From: Actinomycetota bacterium
Lineage (GTDB): Bacteria; Actinomycetota; Humimicrobiia; Humimicrobiales; Humimicrobiaceae
Reading direction: 5' to 3'
DNA length: 9,110 nt
Assembly (NCBI GenBank): GCA_023380915.1
Contig: JAMCSM010000174.1
Location: 2,197-11,306, forward strand
In this document: positions 1 to 5,144 of the stretch, piece after piece
Position numbering within the stretch: the first letter of the stretch is position 1
Layout of the letters: each line of letters begins with the position of its first letter
Made by a program: the position numbers and the translations under genes
Notes under the pieces: model-generated
Told to the model about the DNA's origin: nothing
What the model saw: the letters and a program-made list of their open reading frames with translations, nothing else
Database searches by the model: none

Positions 1-174
1 TGAAGGACCAGGTTCTACCATAACCCTTAAATATTTGGGAAAGGAAGATTTTTCAGTATTGCCGGTATTGTTTTCTTTTTCTCCTGATATTGCTGCCAGA
101 AGTCTTTCCGCTTCTTCCGCATTGATTTTGCCTTCTGCAAGCATTTCTAATATTCTTTTTCTTTCTTCACTCAT
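1..174 (-). CDS. SHOCT-like/YvlB-type protein, N-terminal part only
   Basis: Only the first 58 residues are present; the frame is open to position 1 and the gene continues beyond the window. It begins MSEERKRILEMLAEGKINAE. Residues 5-27 form a two-helix pattern (L..L..GKI..EEA..LL) typical of the short SHOCT-like domain at the N-terminus of YvlB-type proteins. A polar linker (about residues 29-45) and the start of a strand-rich part (KYLRVMVEPGPS) follow. The start is supported by a GGAGG at 181-185, 6 bases upstream. It is the third gene of the operon headed by the DUF2089 regulator, 32 bases after the small membrane protein. Family knowledge: such proteins are often followed by a DUF4097-like or short beta-rich domain and sit beside membrane proteins and regulators. 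A role in envelope-stress sensing is inference. The C-terminal domain is not visible, so the exact family is open. Confidence 0.75.
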   Translation of the reverse strand, partial: MSEERKRILEMLAEGKINAEEAERLLAAISGEKENNTGNTEKSSFPKYLRVMVEPGPS

Positions 175-206
175 TTTGAACCTCCATGTTATTTTAAATT
201 ACAATG

Positions 207-482
207 TTATGTTAAATTTATATAAACAATGCTGTCTTTTGACTCGATATCAAATTTTAAACCCGACAGATTAAAGATTAAGCTGAATATTACTGCATAA
301 GAATGAAGGACAAATCGTCCCTTTCCGCCTGGCCAGAGAATAAGTGCTGCCAGCAATACTAATGGAGCCAGAAGCGCAAGCAATGGCAGAACTATCAGCC
401 AGAGAAGGAAAAGCGGGAGCCAGATACCAAATCTTCTTTGGTTTCTATTTTTGATACGAAGTTTTAAAATCAATGGTATCAT
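207..482 (-). CDS. Small integral membrane protein of the DUF2089 operon
   Basis: A 91-residue protein of unknown function. A basic N-terminus (KLRIKNRNQRR, residues 7-17) precedes a long Leu-rich hydrophobic stretch (about 19-50), long enough for one long or two short membrane spans. A short PGGKGR loop (51-56) and a second hydrophobic stretch (about 58-73) follow, ending in a polar tail GLKFDIESKDSIVYINLT. By the positive-inside rule the N-terminus is probably cytoplasmic. Its ATG overlaps the TGA of the upstream DUF2089 gene (ATGA, 479-482). A full AGGAGGT Shine-Dalgarno at 488-494 lies inside the last codons of that gene, so translation is probably coupled. Similar small proteins with a beta-like tail after the last span occur next to DUF2089 and SHOCT-like genes (from memory). 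No enzymatic motif is visible. A membrane partner for the regulator or the third protein is inference. Confidence 0.8.
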   Translation of the reverse strand: MIPLILKLRIKNRNQRRFGIWLPLFLLWLIVLPLLALLAPLVLLAALILWPGGKGRFVLHSYAVIFSLIFNLSGLKFDIESKDSIVYINLT

Positions 483-847
483 TTATTACCTCCTAGTTTT
501 TTTATTGCATCCTCCACAGATATCTCTCCTTTTTCAAGCTGGTCGAGTACTTCATTGCTTGAAGCAGGAGGATTGATCTCTACAAACTCAAGCTTAGCTG
601 AGATCCTGTTTAACCTGCTTTTTACAGTCGGATAACTTATGCCAAAAAGCTCTTCCATATCCTTTATGGAGCCCTGACATCGTATAAAAGCAGTCACAAA
701 GATCTGGTCTTCCAGGGTAAGCTGGGCAAGGGGAGGAAGTTCAAAATCTCCTTCAATTACAATGCCATTTTGCTTTATCTTTACTCTTTCTATACCTACT
801 GCTGCACCTTGCGTCAGCTCTGTAAGTTCTTTCCAGTCATGCGCCAT
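479..847 (-). CDS. DUF2089-family HTH transcriptional regulator, zinc-ribbon-less
   Basis: A 122-residue protein. The core (about 36-90) has the DUF2089 signature: FELPPLAQLTLEDQIFVTAF, then an acidic/Cys position (RCQGSIKDMEELFGIS), then a sigma-region-4-like recognition helix YPTVKSRLNRISAKL (about 72-86). This predicts DNA binding. Many family members start with a CxxC...CxxC zinc ribbon. Here the equivalent segment (VKIKQNGIVIEGDFELPPL) keeps the length and strand pattern but has no cysteines; the only Cys in the protein is C57. The C-terminus (NEVLDQLEKGEISVEDAIKKLGG, 98-120) is a short SHOCT-like helical pair, resembling the N-terminus of the third gene of the operon. The start at 847 is supported by GAGGTGAT at 851-858. 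It is the first gene of the operon. Palindromes upstream suggest self-regulation, which is inference. The specific regulated process is unknown. Confidence 0.85.
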   Translation of the reverse strand: MAHDWKELTELTQGAAVGIERVKIKQNGIVIEGDFELPPLAQLTLEDQIFVTAFIRCQGSIKDMEELFGISYPTVKSRLNRISAKLEFVEINPPASSNEVLDQLEKGEISVEDAIKKLGGNK

Positions 848-886
848 CTTATCACCTCTGATATAATTGATTTAACTTCTTTAATT

Positions 887-915
887 AATTTAATATAAAA
901 TATTAATATTGTCAA
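887..915 (-). promoter_or_regulatory. Candidate sigma-70-type promoter of the DUF2089 operon
   Basis: On the minus strand a perfect TTGACA (915-910) is followed after 17 bases by TAAATT (892-887, 4 of 6 to TATAAT). This places a transcript start about 30 bases upstream of the DUF2089 ATG. The -35 box touches one 12-base palindrome and faces a second, so a repressor bound there would block polymerase. The -10 match is weak in very AT-rich DNA, so this is a candidate only. Confidence 0.4.
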
Positions 916-971
916 GTTCAATATTAATATTATTAATTTTTTGGCAGTTATGTATTAAATATATTAATATT
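899..971. promoter_or_regulatory. Candidate operator array: three AT palindromes
   Basis: AATATTAATATT, a perfect 12-base palindrome, occurs at 899-910 and again identically at 920-931. The centres are 21 bases apart, two helical turns, which puts both on the same DNA face. The 10-base core ATATTAATAT recurs at 961-970, centred 40 bases further on. The TTGACA -35 of the DUF2089 promoter lies between the first two. The arrangement suits cooperative binding of a dimeric regulator, most simply DUF2089 itself or possibly the divergent XRE protein. The caveat is that A/T-only palindromes arise easily in such sequence. The exact 12-base duplication and helical phasing are what lift it above background. 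Confidence 0.4.
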
Positions 972-1117
972 TTAATCTGAATTTCTTAAAATGAATTACA
1001 TCGACACTATTTTACTGGGTAGAATTTTCTCTTTTTTAAGATGATTATAAAAGTAACCTAGGGTAATTAAATTGCTGGAAGATCTGGATAGGGAAGATTT
1101 TATCAGGAGAAAAAAAT

Positions 1118-1390
1118 ATGAGCGATTTACAAAAATATATAGATAAAGATCGGAAGAGCACACGGGAATTTTCATTCAATTTTGATGAAGGGTATAAGCA
1201 GCTTAAAATCAGTATACTTAGGCAGGCGCGTGAATCTGCAGGATTTACCCAGCAAGAGCTTACAAAACAACTTAACACAAAAAAGAGCGCTATTTCCAGG
1301 ATGGAAAATCATGCAGAAGATATAAAATTATTAACCTTAATTCGCCTAGTCTCTTCTTTGGGCAAGAGATTAAATATTGATATTTTTTGA
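1118..1390 (+). CDS. XRE-family HTH protein, HigA-like antitoxin
   Basis: A 90-residue protein. An N-terminal LQKYI...F...FDEGY segment (about 4-26) is followed by a Cro/CI-type helix-turn-helix: ISILRQARESAGFTQQELTKQLNTKKSAISRMENHAEDI (31-69), then TLIRLVSSLGKRLNIDI. The KKSAISR(M/I)ENHAEDI motif and the closing LGKRL.I.I are typical of antitoxins paired with RelE/HigB-type toxins, which they bind and whose promoter they repress. AGGAGA at 1105-1110, 7 bases before the ATG, supports the start. No toxin gene is intact upstream (DUF2089 lies divergent beyond 847) or downstream (next gene convergent at 1570), so it looks solitary. Bases 1147-1164, coding for residues 11-15 and flanking codon bases, equal the first 18 bases of the Illumina TruSeq adapter, so this stretch may not be genomic. 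The frame is nonetheless open across it and the spacing of family motifs looks normal. Confidence 0.8.
   Translation: MSDLQKYIDKDRKSTREFSFNFDEGYKQLKISILRQARESAGFTQQELTKQLNTKKSAISRMENHAEDIKLLTLIRLVSSLGKRLNIDIF
1147..1164 (+). other. Exact 18-base match to Illumina TruSeq adapter
   Basis: AGATCGGAAGAGCACACG is identical to the first 18 bases of the TruSeq indexed adapter; the next base (G) departs from the adapter (T). A chance 18-mer match in 9 kb on either strand is of order 1 in a few million. It lies in frame within the antitoxin-like gene, in what appears to be a variable linker. It may be residual adapter built into the assembly or, less probably, coincidence. Confidence 0.7.
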
Positions 1391-1569
1391 TTTAATAAAG
1401 CACCTATTTTTAGAAGCCATAGAAGTCTAAAGTTAATAACAGGTATTAAATTATAAAATTCAATAATACGATAATTAAAGTCACAAATTAATAAAAATAT
1501 TTATGTAGCTTTATTAAATTCGTAATTAATATCTTTTTTAATTTCATAAATTTTATAATTTTTTATCTA

Positions 1570-2244
1570 TCAACGGTTTTCCTTAGGAAGCTTTGGAATA
1601 AGCCAGCCAAGGAATGAATCTGTTGACCTGGACTGGATTAAAACACGTCCCGGTCCTGTTACATCAACTACCAGGCCTTCACCGCTGAAAAATGTTGATT
1701 TTAATCCGCCGATTCTTCGGACATTAAATCCTATGCCTTCATCAAAGGCAACGAAATGTCCTGTGTCAACAATATATTTCTCGCCTGCTCCCAGAATAAC
1801 TTCATGGATAGCTCCGAAGCTTGAAAGGAGCAACTTCCCTGATCCGCTGGCTCTGAGTAAAATCAAACCTTCCGAAGCAAAAAATGTCTTGGCTCCTCCC
1901 CATTTTGTGTCAATATCAACAGTAAGTTCGCAGGCTACATAAGATCCTGATTGGACAAGCATTGGTTTTTCCAGGTTCATGACAAACATATCACCCGGCA
2001 GGGGAGGAGAAAAGTTTATTTCCCCGCCTTTATCGGAAGCTTTAAAGGTATTCATAAAAAATGATTCTCCTCCAAGCACGGACCTGCCAAGGGCTTTAAA
2101 AAAACCGCCCTGCATTTTAGTTTCAACTGAAATACCATCGCTCATTGAAACCATTGCACCTGATTCAGCTCGGATTTCTTCATTTGATGTCAGTTTTACA
2201 TTTGCCATGGTGTAAGAAGGCTGATAGAGAAGCTTTACTTCCAT
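1570..2244 (-). CDS. AIM24 / TIGR00266 family protein
   Basis: A 224-residue member of the AIM24 (formerly DUF124) family, a widespread single-domain beta-rich fold. Function in bacteria is not established; the name comes from a yeast mitochondrial protein. Visible family features are a start on YQPSYTMANVKL, then EEIRAESGAMVSMSDGISVETKMQGG near the N-terminus, GGESFFMNTF, a PLPGDM turn, and three Gly-rich strand repeats: FFASEGLILLRASGSGKLLLSSFG, VDTGHFVAFDEGIGFNVRRIGG and FSGEGLVVDVTGPGRVLIQSRS. The length is normal and the gene intact, with no signal peptide or membrane span. I place the start at 2244 because AAAGGA (2251-2256) lies 6 bases before it. The in-frame ATG at 2259 would add MKGHK but has no ribosome binding site and would bury this AAAGGA in coding sequence. 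It is transcribed alone, convergent with the antitoxin-like gene. Family assignment is firm; function unknown. Confidence 0.9.
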   Translation of the reverse strand: MEVKLLYQPSYTMANVKLTSNEEIRAESGAMVSMSDGISVETKMQGGFFKALGRSVLGGESFFMNTFKASDKGGEINFSPPLPGDMFVMNLEKPMLVQSGSYVACELTVDIDTKWGGAKTFFASEGLILLRASGSGKLLLSSFGAIHEVILGAGEKYIVDTGHFVAFDEGIGFNVRRIGGLKSTFFSGEGLVVDVTGPGRVLIQSRSTDSFLGWLIPKLPKENR

Positions 2245-2596
2245 TTTGTGTCCTTTCATTAAAGTCTTTTTATTCTATACTAATAATTCTATATGAATGA
2301 ATGATATTTGACAAACGTGAGAGATTTAAAAAATAAAGAAGATTTTTTAATGATAAGTCCTAATGATTCCAACCATATTATTGAGGATTGATGCGTATAA
2401 TTATGCATATGCCAGAGCAAGTAATTCAACAATAATTTTTTATATTACATAATATTATGAGTATATATTTTTATAGTAGTAATACAAGGTAAAAATAAGA
2501 AAAAAAGTTTTAATTTTGATAGTTATTTTATAATATTAGGGTATTTGATTTATAATATAGTGAATAGTCATTATAAAAAATAAGGGGGAAAGTAGA
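2245..2596. other. 352-base intergenic region between AIM24 and the small membrane protein
   Basis: AT-rich DNA between divergent genes. It holds the AIM24 promoter (2286-2314) and TATAAT-like boxes at 2529-2534 and 2551-2556 that could serve the downstream gene, though neither has a good -35. A near-perfect inverted repeat TGCGTA-TAAT-TATGCA lies at 2392-2407. No convincing gene is seen; the only short ORF with a plausible ribosome site is 14 codons at 2391-2435 and is not supported otherwise. Confidence 0.5.
2286..2314 (-). promoter_or_regulatory. Promoter of the AIM24 gene
   Basis: On the minus strand TTGTCA (2314-2309, 5 of 6 to consensus) is followed after exactly 17 bases by TAGAAT (2291-2286, 5 of 6). 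The predicted transcript would begin near 2279, leaving a leader of about 35 bases before the chosen ATG at 2244. This is the best -35/-10 pair I can find in the window. The start at 2244 fits this leader well. Confidence 0.55.
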
Positions 2597-2830
2597 ATGG
2601 TAGAAGAAAGCAGTTCGTCAAAACCGGAATATAAAGAAAAGGTGATAATCAAAAACAGAGGCGGCGGTTCGGGAATGGCTGGTGCTGCTTACGGCCTGGG
2701 TTTCATAGGTGCCGCAGTCTATTACATTTCACATGCTGCTGCATTCTGGCCCGGAGTACTCGGTTTCCTGAAAGCACTGGTCTGGCCTGCTTTTTTAGTT
2801 TTTAAATTGCTTGAATTCCTGAAAATGTAA
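2597..2830 (+). CDS. Small conserved membrane protein, function unknown
   Basis: A 77-residue protein. A polar, charged N-terminus (MVEESSSSKPEYKEKVIIKN) leads into a Gly-rich hinge RGGGSG (21-26). A first hydrophobic stretch AAYGLGFIGAAVYYISHAAAF (30-50) and a second, WPGVLGFLKALVWPAFLVFKLLEFL (51-75), follow. It is probably a two-span hairpin, or one span and a re-entrant helix. I recall similar short hypothetical proteins with a GGG-YGLG(F/V)IGA-Y-HA-FW-GVLG-LKA-VWPA-LV-K-L pattern in Clostridia and actinobacteria, so it looks conserved and genuine despite its size. A strong GGGGG ribosome site at 2584-2588 precedes the ATG. It is transcribed alone; the neighbours on both sides run the other way. 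No catalytic motif is seen and I do not assign a function. Confidence 0.75.
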   Translation: MVEESSSSKPEYKEKVIIKNRGGGSGMAGAAYGLGFIGAAVYYISHAAAFWPGVLGFLKALVWPAFLVFKLLEFLKM

Positions 2831-2848
2831 TTTATGAAATAGCAGGCA

Positions 2849-2868
2849 GAAAAAATAAGGATTTTTTC
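2849..2868. terminator. Possible weak bidirectional terminator hairpin
   Basis: A perfect inverted repeat, GAAAAAAT-AAGG-ATTTTTTC, lies between two convergent genes (small membrane protein ending 2830, QueG-like gene ending 2934). The 8-bp stem is almost all A-T, so it would be weak as RNA, but each strand ends in a run of six T. The position is right for ending both transcripts. No stronger terminator is visible in this gap. Confidence 0.35.
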
Positions 2869-2933
2869 ATATTGTTATTCTCATCATAGCAGGGGAACCT
2901 GCAGCCATGGGAACAGCCTTCAATATTGTCTTT

Positions 2934-3992
2934 TCAATTTATTTTTTTGTTAATCAAAAGTCTTAAGTTTCCAGGTATGACTTCGTAGTAGTTATCCATG
3001 CACATTTTTTCCAGCTTGACTCTTGTATTTTCGGGCAGATGCTCAAATTTTTCATTATTAAGGATAAGGTTGGTCTCATATTTTGTAAAAGATTCGCCCT
3101 TCCTGGTTTCTCTTAAATGTTCTTTATTCTGAGGACAGATTGTCTGGCATTTAATACAGCCGACTATTGCATGATGCCAGTTTTCTTTAACCCATACAGG
3201 GAAAATTTCGGTATTTTCATTGAAAAAAGTAAGGCATCTTTGGGCATCTATGAGAAAATTGTCCATTTTTATGCAGCCAGTCGGGCAATTTTTAATGCAG
3301 TTTTTGCAGCTTTTGCAGGGCTCCATGATGAGCATTTCACTCAGTTTAAGATTATTGTAAATAGGCAGAATGTCAATAGGTAAACCAGCTATGTATGAAG
3401 ATGAATCAGCTGCATGTGAAGGTAAATCACCCATATATGACGGCAGGTCAGTAATATATGAATGAAGTGAAATGAAGCTTCCCATTCCAGGTATATAGCA
3501 AAGGTTGTTTCTTCCATACTTCCCGAGACCCGCAAGTACTGCGGTCAGTTTTTCCGGCACATAGAAATTCTGCAAACTGTAACCAAATTTTAAAAGTATT
3601 TTACCGATAGTGTCGGAAATCCTGTTTTTCTCAGCTTTATTAATATAAGTCGGAGGAATGATTGTGAAAATCTTGCTGTATTCATAATTAAAGCTTATTT
3701 CCGTGATTTTTTGCGGGTAGGCTGCAATAATTATGGATTCTGCTTGTGGCATAACTTCCCTGTAATCTTTTGAATACCTGGTAAGGTAGAGATCATATAA
3801 CTTCTTACTGAAAGTTTCCGATTGCACTATATTATTGTAAATTTCACTTATTATCATGAGGCTGCTTAAGGGAATAATGGCAGCCTTTGCGCCGAAGTGA
3901 TCCAGTTCATTTGAGATGCTTTTAAAAATTTTTTTATGAAGGTTCATACAGTGTCTTAAAAAAATCAAGACAAAATTTTTTGACAATGACAT
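2934..3992 (-). CDS. QueG-like 4Fe-4S double-cluster protein
   Basis: A 352-residue relative of epoxyqueuosine reductase QueG in the '4Fe-4S double cluster binding' group. Middle part: ESIIIAAYPQ (85-94) and AGLGKYGRNNLCYIPGMGSFISLHSYITDLP (154-184), the stretch matching QueG's AGLG.(I/Y)G..(T/N)L...GS. C-terminal ferredoxin-like part: C226-x2-C229-x2-C232-x3-C236-P, then C253 in DAQRCLTF and C279-x2-C282-x3-C286-P, the eight cysteines expected for two [4Fe-4S] clusters. The KYGRNN..Y.PGMGSF and FPVW....WH..VGC.(K)CQ..CP signatures point to a QueG-like sister group rather than QueG; the true substrate is unknown. A sevenfold-residue tandem repeat (residues 178-205) sits between the two parts. 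The first ATG (3992) overlaps a TATAAT and has no ribosome site. The ATG at 3947 (MNLHKKIF) fits the family N-terminus equally well or better. Transcribed alone, divergent from the DUF89 gene. Confidence 0.85.
   Translation of the reverse strand: MSLSKNFVLIFLRHCMNLHKKIFKSISNELDHFGAKAAIIPLSSLMIISEIYNNIVQSETFSKKLYDLYLTRYSKDYREVMPQAESIIIAAYPQKITEISFNYEYSKIFTIIPPTYINKAEKNRISDTIGKILLKFGYSLQNFYVPEKLTAVLAGLGKYGRNNLCYIPGMGSFISLHSYITDLPSYMGDLPSHAADSSSYIAGLPIDILPIYNNLKLSEMLIMEPCKSCKNCIKNCPTGCIKMDNFLIDAQRCLTFFNENTEIFPVWVKENWHHAIVGCIKCQTICPQNKEHLRETRKGESFTKYETNLILNNEKFEHLPENTRVKLEKMCMDNYYEVIPGNLRLLINKKIN
3378..3461 (-). repeat. Four-unit 21-base in-frame tandem repeat in the QueG-like gene
   Basis: Reading the minus strand, four consecutive 21-base units encode SYITDLP (3461-3441), SYMGDLP (3440-3420), SHAADSS (3419-3399) and SYIAGLP (3398-3378). 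Every unit starts TCA; three read TCATA(T/C)AT and three end in (G/T)-(C/T)T-(G/A)CC(T/G)-like Leu-Pro codons. The units are diverged, so the duplication is not recent. They follow the conserved ITDLP of the family and lengthen the segment before the first Fe-S cysteine. This insertion is probably a surface loop. Confidence 0.7.
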
Positions 3993-4099
3993 TATAACAA
4001 TAAATAAATTATAAGGAATGATAGCATTTTTAATAAAAAAATATGAGGAGGCAGAAGCAGAATATTGTTAAATAGGGTTTGCTTTTAAAATAAAAAGTT

Positions 4100-4105
4100 T
4101 ATAAT
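4100..4105 (+). promoter_or_regulatory. Possible -10 box for the DUF89 gene
   Basis: TATAAT lies 65 bases upstream of the DUF89 ATG in a 177-base divergent intergenic region. The upstream -35 candidates (around 4078-4084, TTTGCT) are poor, so this is weakly supported. The rest of the region is AT-rich with no gene. Confidence 0.25.
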
Positions 4106-4169
4106 ATCTTGAAAACAATTTGAATACTATTTGATTACCAATAACAGTTAAAAATAGGGGTAAGTAAAA

Positions 4170-5063
4170 ATGAAGATTCATATAGATTGTATTCCATGCC
4201 ATGTCAGGCAGGCTTTCAGTGCAATAAGGATGCTTACTGATGATGAAAAAGTCATAAAAGCAGCATTAAGGGAATCTCTTGAAATTGCATCGAAATTTGA
4301 ATCTTATGACAATATATTTGTCTTTTATAATGTTTTGCAGAAAAATTTAAGGAAATTTGCTCCCGGTATTGATCCATATGAGGGTTTCAAGAAGAAATTC
4401 AACAAGCTCTGCATGCATTTTGCGGGCGGCCTAAAAAAAATGGTTGAAAGTTCACCCGATCCTTTTAAAACCGGGCTCAGGATAGCTCTTGCGGGAAACA
4501 GCATAGATGTAATGCAGGGAAGGCAGATGAATGAAGATGTACTGATGGAAGCGATAAAGGACTCGCTTTCTCATAAACTGGACACAGGCAAAATAAATTC
4601 TCTTCGCAAAAAAGTCATGGCTGCCAATAAAATTCTGTATATCGGGGATAATGCAGGTGAAATAATCTTTGACAAAATTTTTATTGAAGCGCTTAAAAAA
4701 ATGATAGACGAAAATAAAAAGTCAAAAAAGGGGATAATGACATATGTTGTAAGAGGAGGGCCGACCCTGAACGATTCTACCATGGAAGATGCGATTATGG
4801 TAGGCATGGATAGGGCAGTTAAAGTTATTACAAACGGGGTGGATATTCCAAGTGTTTACCTGCCTCTTTGCTCAGAAGAATTCAGGAAAGCATATTATGA
4901 ATCGGACCTGGTAATTTCCAAGGGCATGGGAAATCTGGAATCATTAGTCAATGAAGATAAGGATATATTTTTTTTATTAAAGATCAAATGCAACCCAATT
5001 GCAGTATTGCTCGGCAATAAATATAAAGTTGATGATATTGTTATAGAAACCCCGAAGAAATAA
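4170..5063 (+). CDS. DUF89/ARMT1-like metal-dependent phosphatase
   Basis: A 297-residue stand-alone prokaryotic DUF89 protein (subfamily with an N-terminal CxxC). Family members are metal-dependent phosphatases thought to hydrolyse damaged or excess sugar phosphates ('metabolite damage control'); the substrate here is unknown. Visible motifs are C7-IP-C10-HVRQA; AGNSID (108-113); the metal-binding YIGDNAGE (157-164, D160/N161/E164); VVRGGPTLNDSTMEDA (193-208, R195, N201, D202); VITNGVDIPS (219-228); SDLVISKGMGNLESL (245-259, K251/N255); and IFFLLKIKC (266-274). All expected active-site positions seem present, and the length is normal for the subfamily. The ATG follows AGGGGTAAG (around 4156-4164). 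The gene is cytoplasmic and transcribed alone, divergent from the QueG-like gene. A hairpin plus T-run follows the stop. Family assignment is firm. Confidence 0.92.
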   Translation: MKIHIDCIPCHVRQAFSAIRMLTDDEKVIKAALRESLEIASKFESYDNIFVFYNVLQKNLRKFAPGIDPYEGFKKKFNKLCMHFAGGLKKMVESSPDPFKTGLRIALAGNSIDVMQGRQMNEDVLMEAIKDSLSHKLDTGKINSLRKKVMAANKILYIGDNAGEIIFDKIFIEALKKMIDENKKSKKGIMTYVVRGGPTLNDSTMEDAIMVGMDRAVKVITNGVDIPSVYLPLCSEEFRKAYYESDLVISKGMGNLESLVNEDKDIFFLLKIKCNPIAVLLGNKYKVDDIVIETPKK

Positions 5064-5116
5064 GCTTAGACAAAAGAAAGCGTTTAAGCCTGGCATCGCA
5101 AAGGCCGTGTTTTTTT
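5064..5116 (+). terminator. Possible terminator after the DUF89 gene
   Basis: Directly after the stop codon GCTTAGAC (5064-5071) pairs with GTTTAAGC (5082-5089), eight pairs with one G-U and a 10-base loop. A weaker GGC/GCC pairing follows, and then seven T (5110-5116). The T-run is 20 bases past the main stem, so this is not a classical terminator. The position between convergent genes is right. Confidence 0.35.
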
Positions 5117-5144
5117 ATATTTCAAGGCATTAGCCTATATTAGC

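Noticed and set aside
991..1044. 17-codon ORF (MNYIDTILLGRIFSFLR) between the DUF2089 promoter region and the antitoxin-like gene
   Set aside because: No ribosome binding site, no recognisable motif, and a length expected by chance.
1488..1517. TTAATAAA / TTTATTAA inverted repeat after the antitoxin-like gene, as a terminator
   Set aside because: A/T-only 8-bp arms with a 14-base loop and no clear T-run; common by chance in this AT-rich gap.
2308..2313. Plus-strand TTGACA upstream of the small membrane protein gene
   Set aside because: No -10 box at 16-18 bases and far from the gene; it overlaps the minus-strand AIM24 promoter, which is the better reading.
2391..2435. 14-codon ORF (MRIIMHMPEQVIQQ) with a GAGG a few bases upstream
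   Set aside because: Too short, spacing too tight, and nothing else supports it; it also overlaps an inverted repeat that explains the odd base pattern.
2889..2902. GC-rich hairpin GCAGG-GGAA-CCTGC between convergent genes
   Set aside because: Only a 5-bp stem and no T-run on either strand, so I do not call it a terminator; no other role is visible.
4044..4075. Strong GAGGAGG ribosome-site-like sequence in the QueG-like/DUF89 intergenic region
   Set aside because: No start codon at proper spacing opens a frame longer than about 10 codons.
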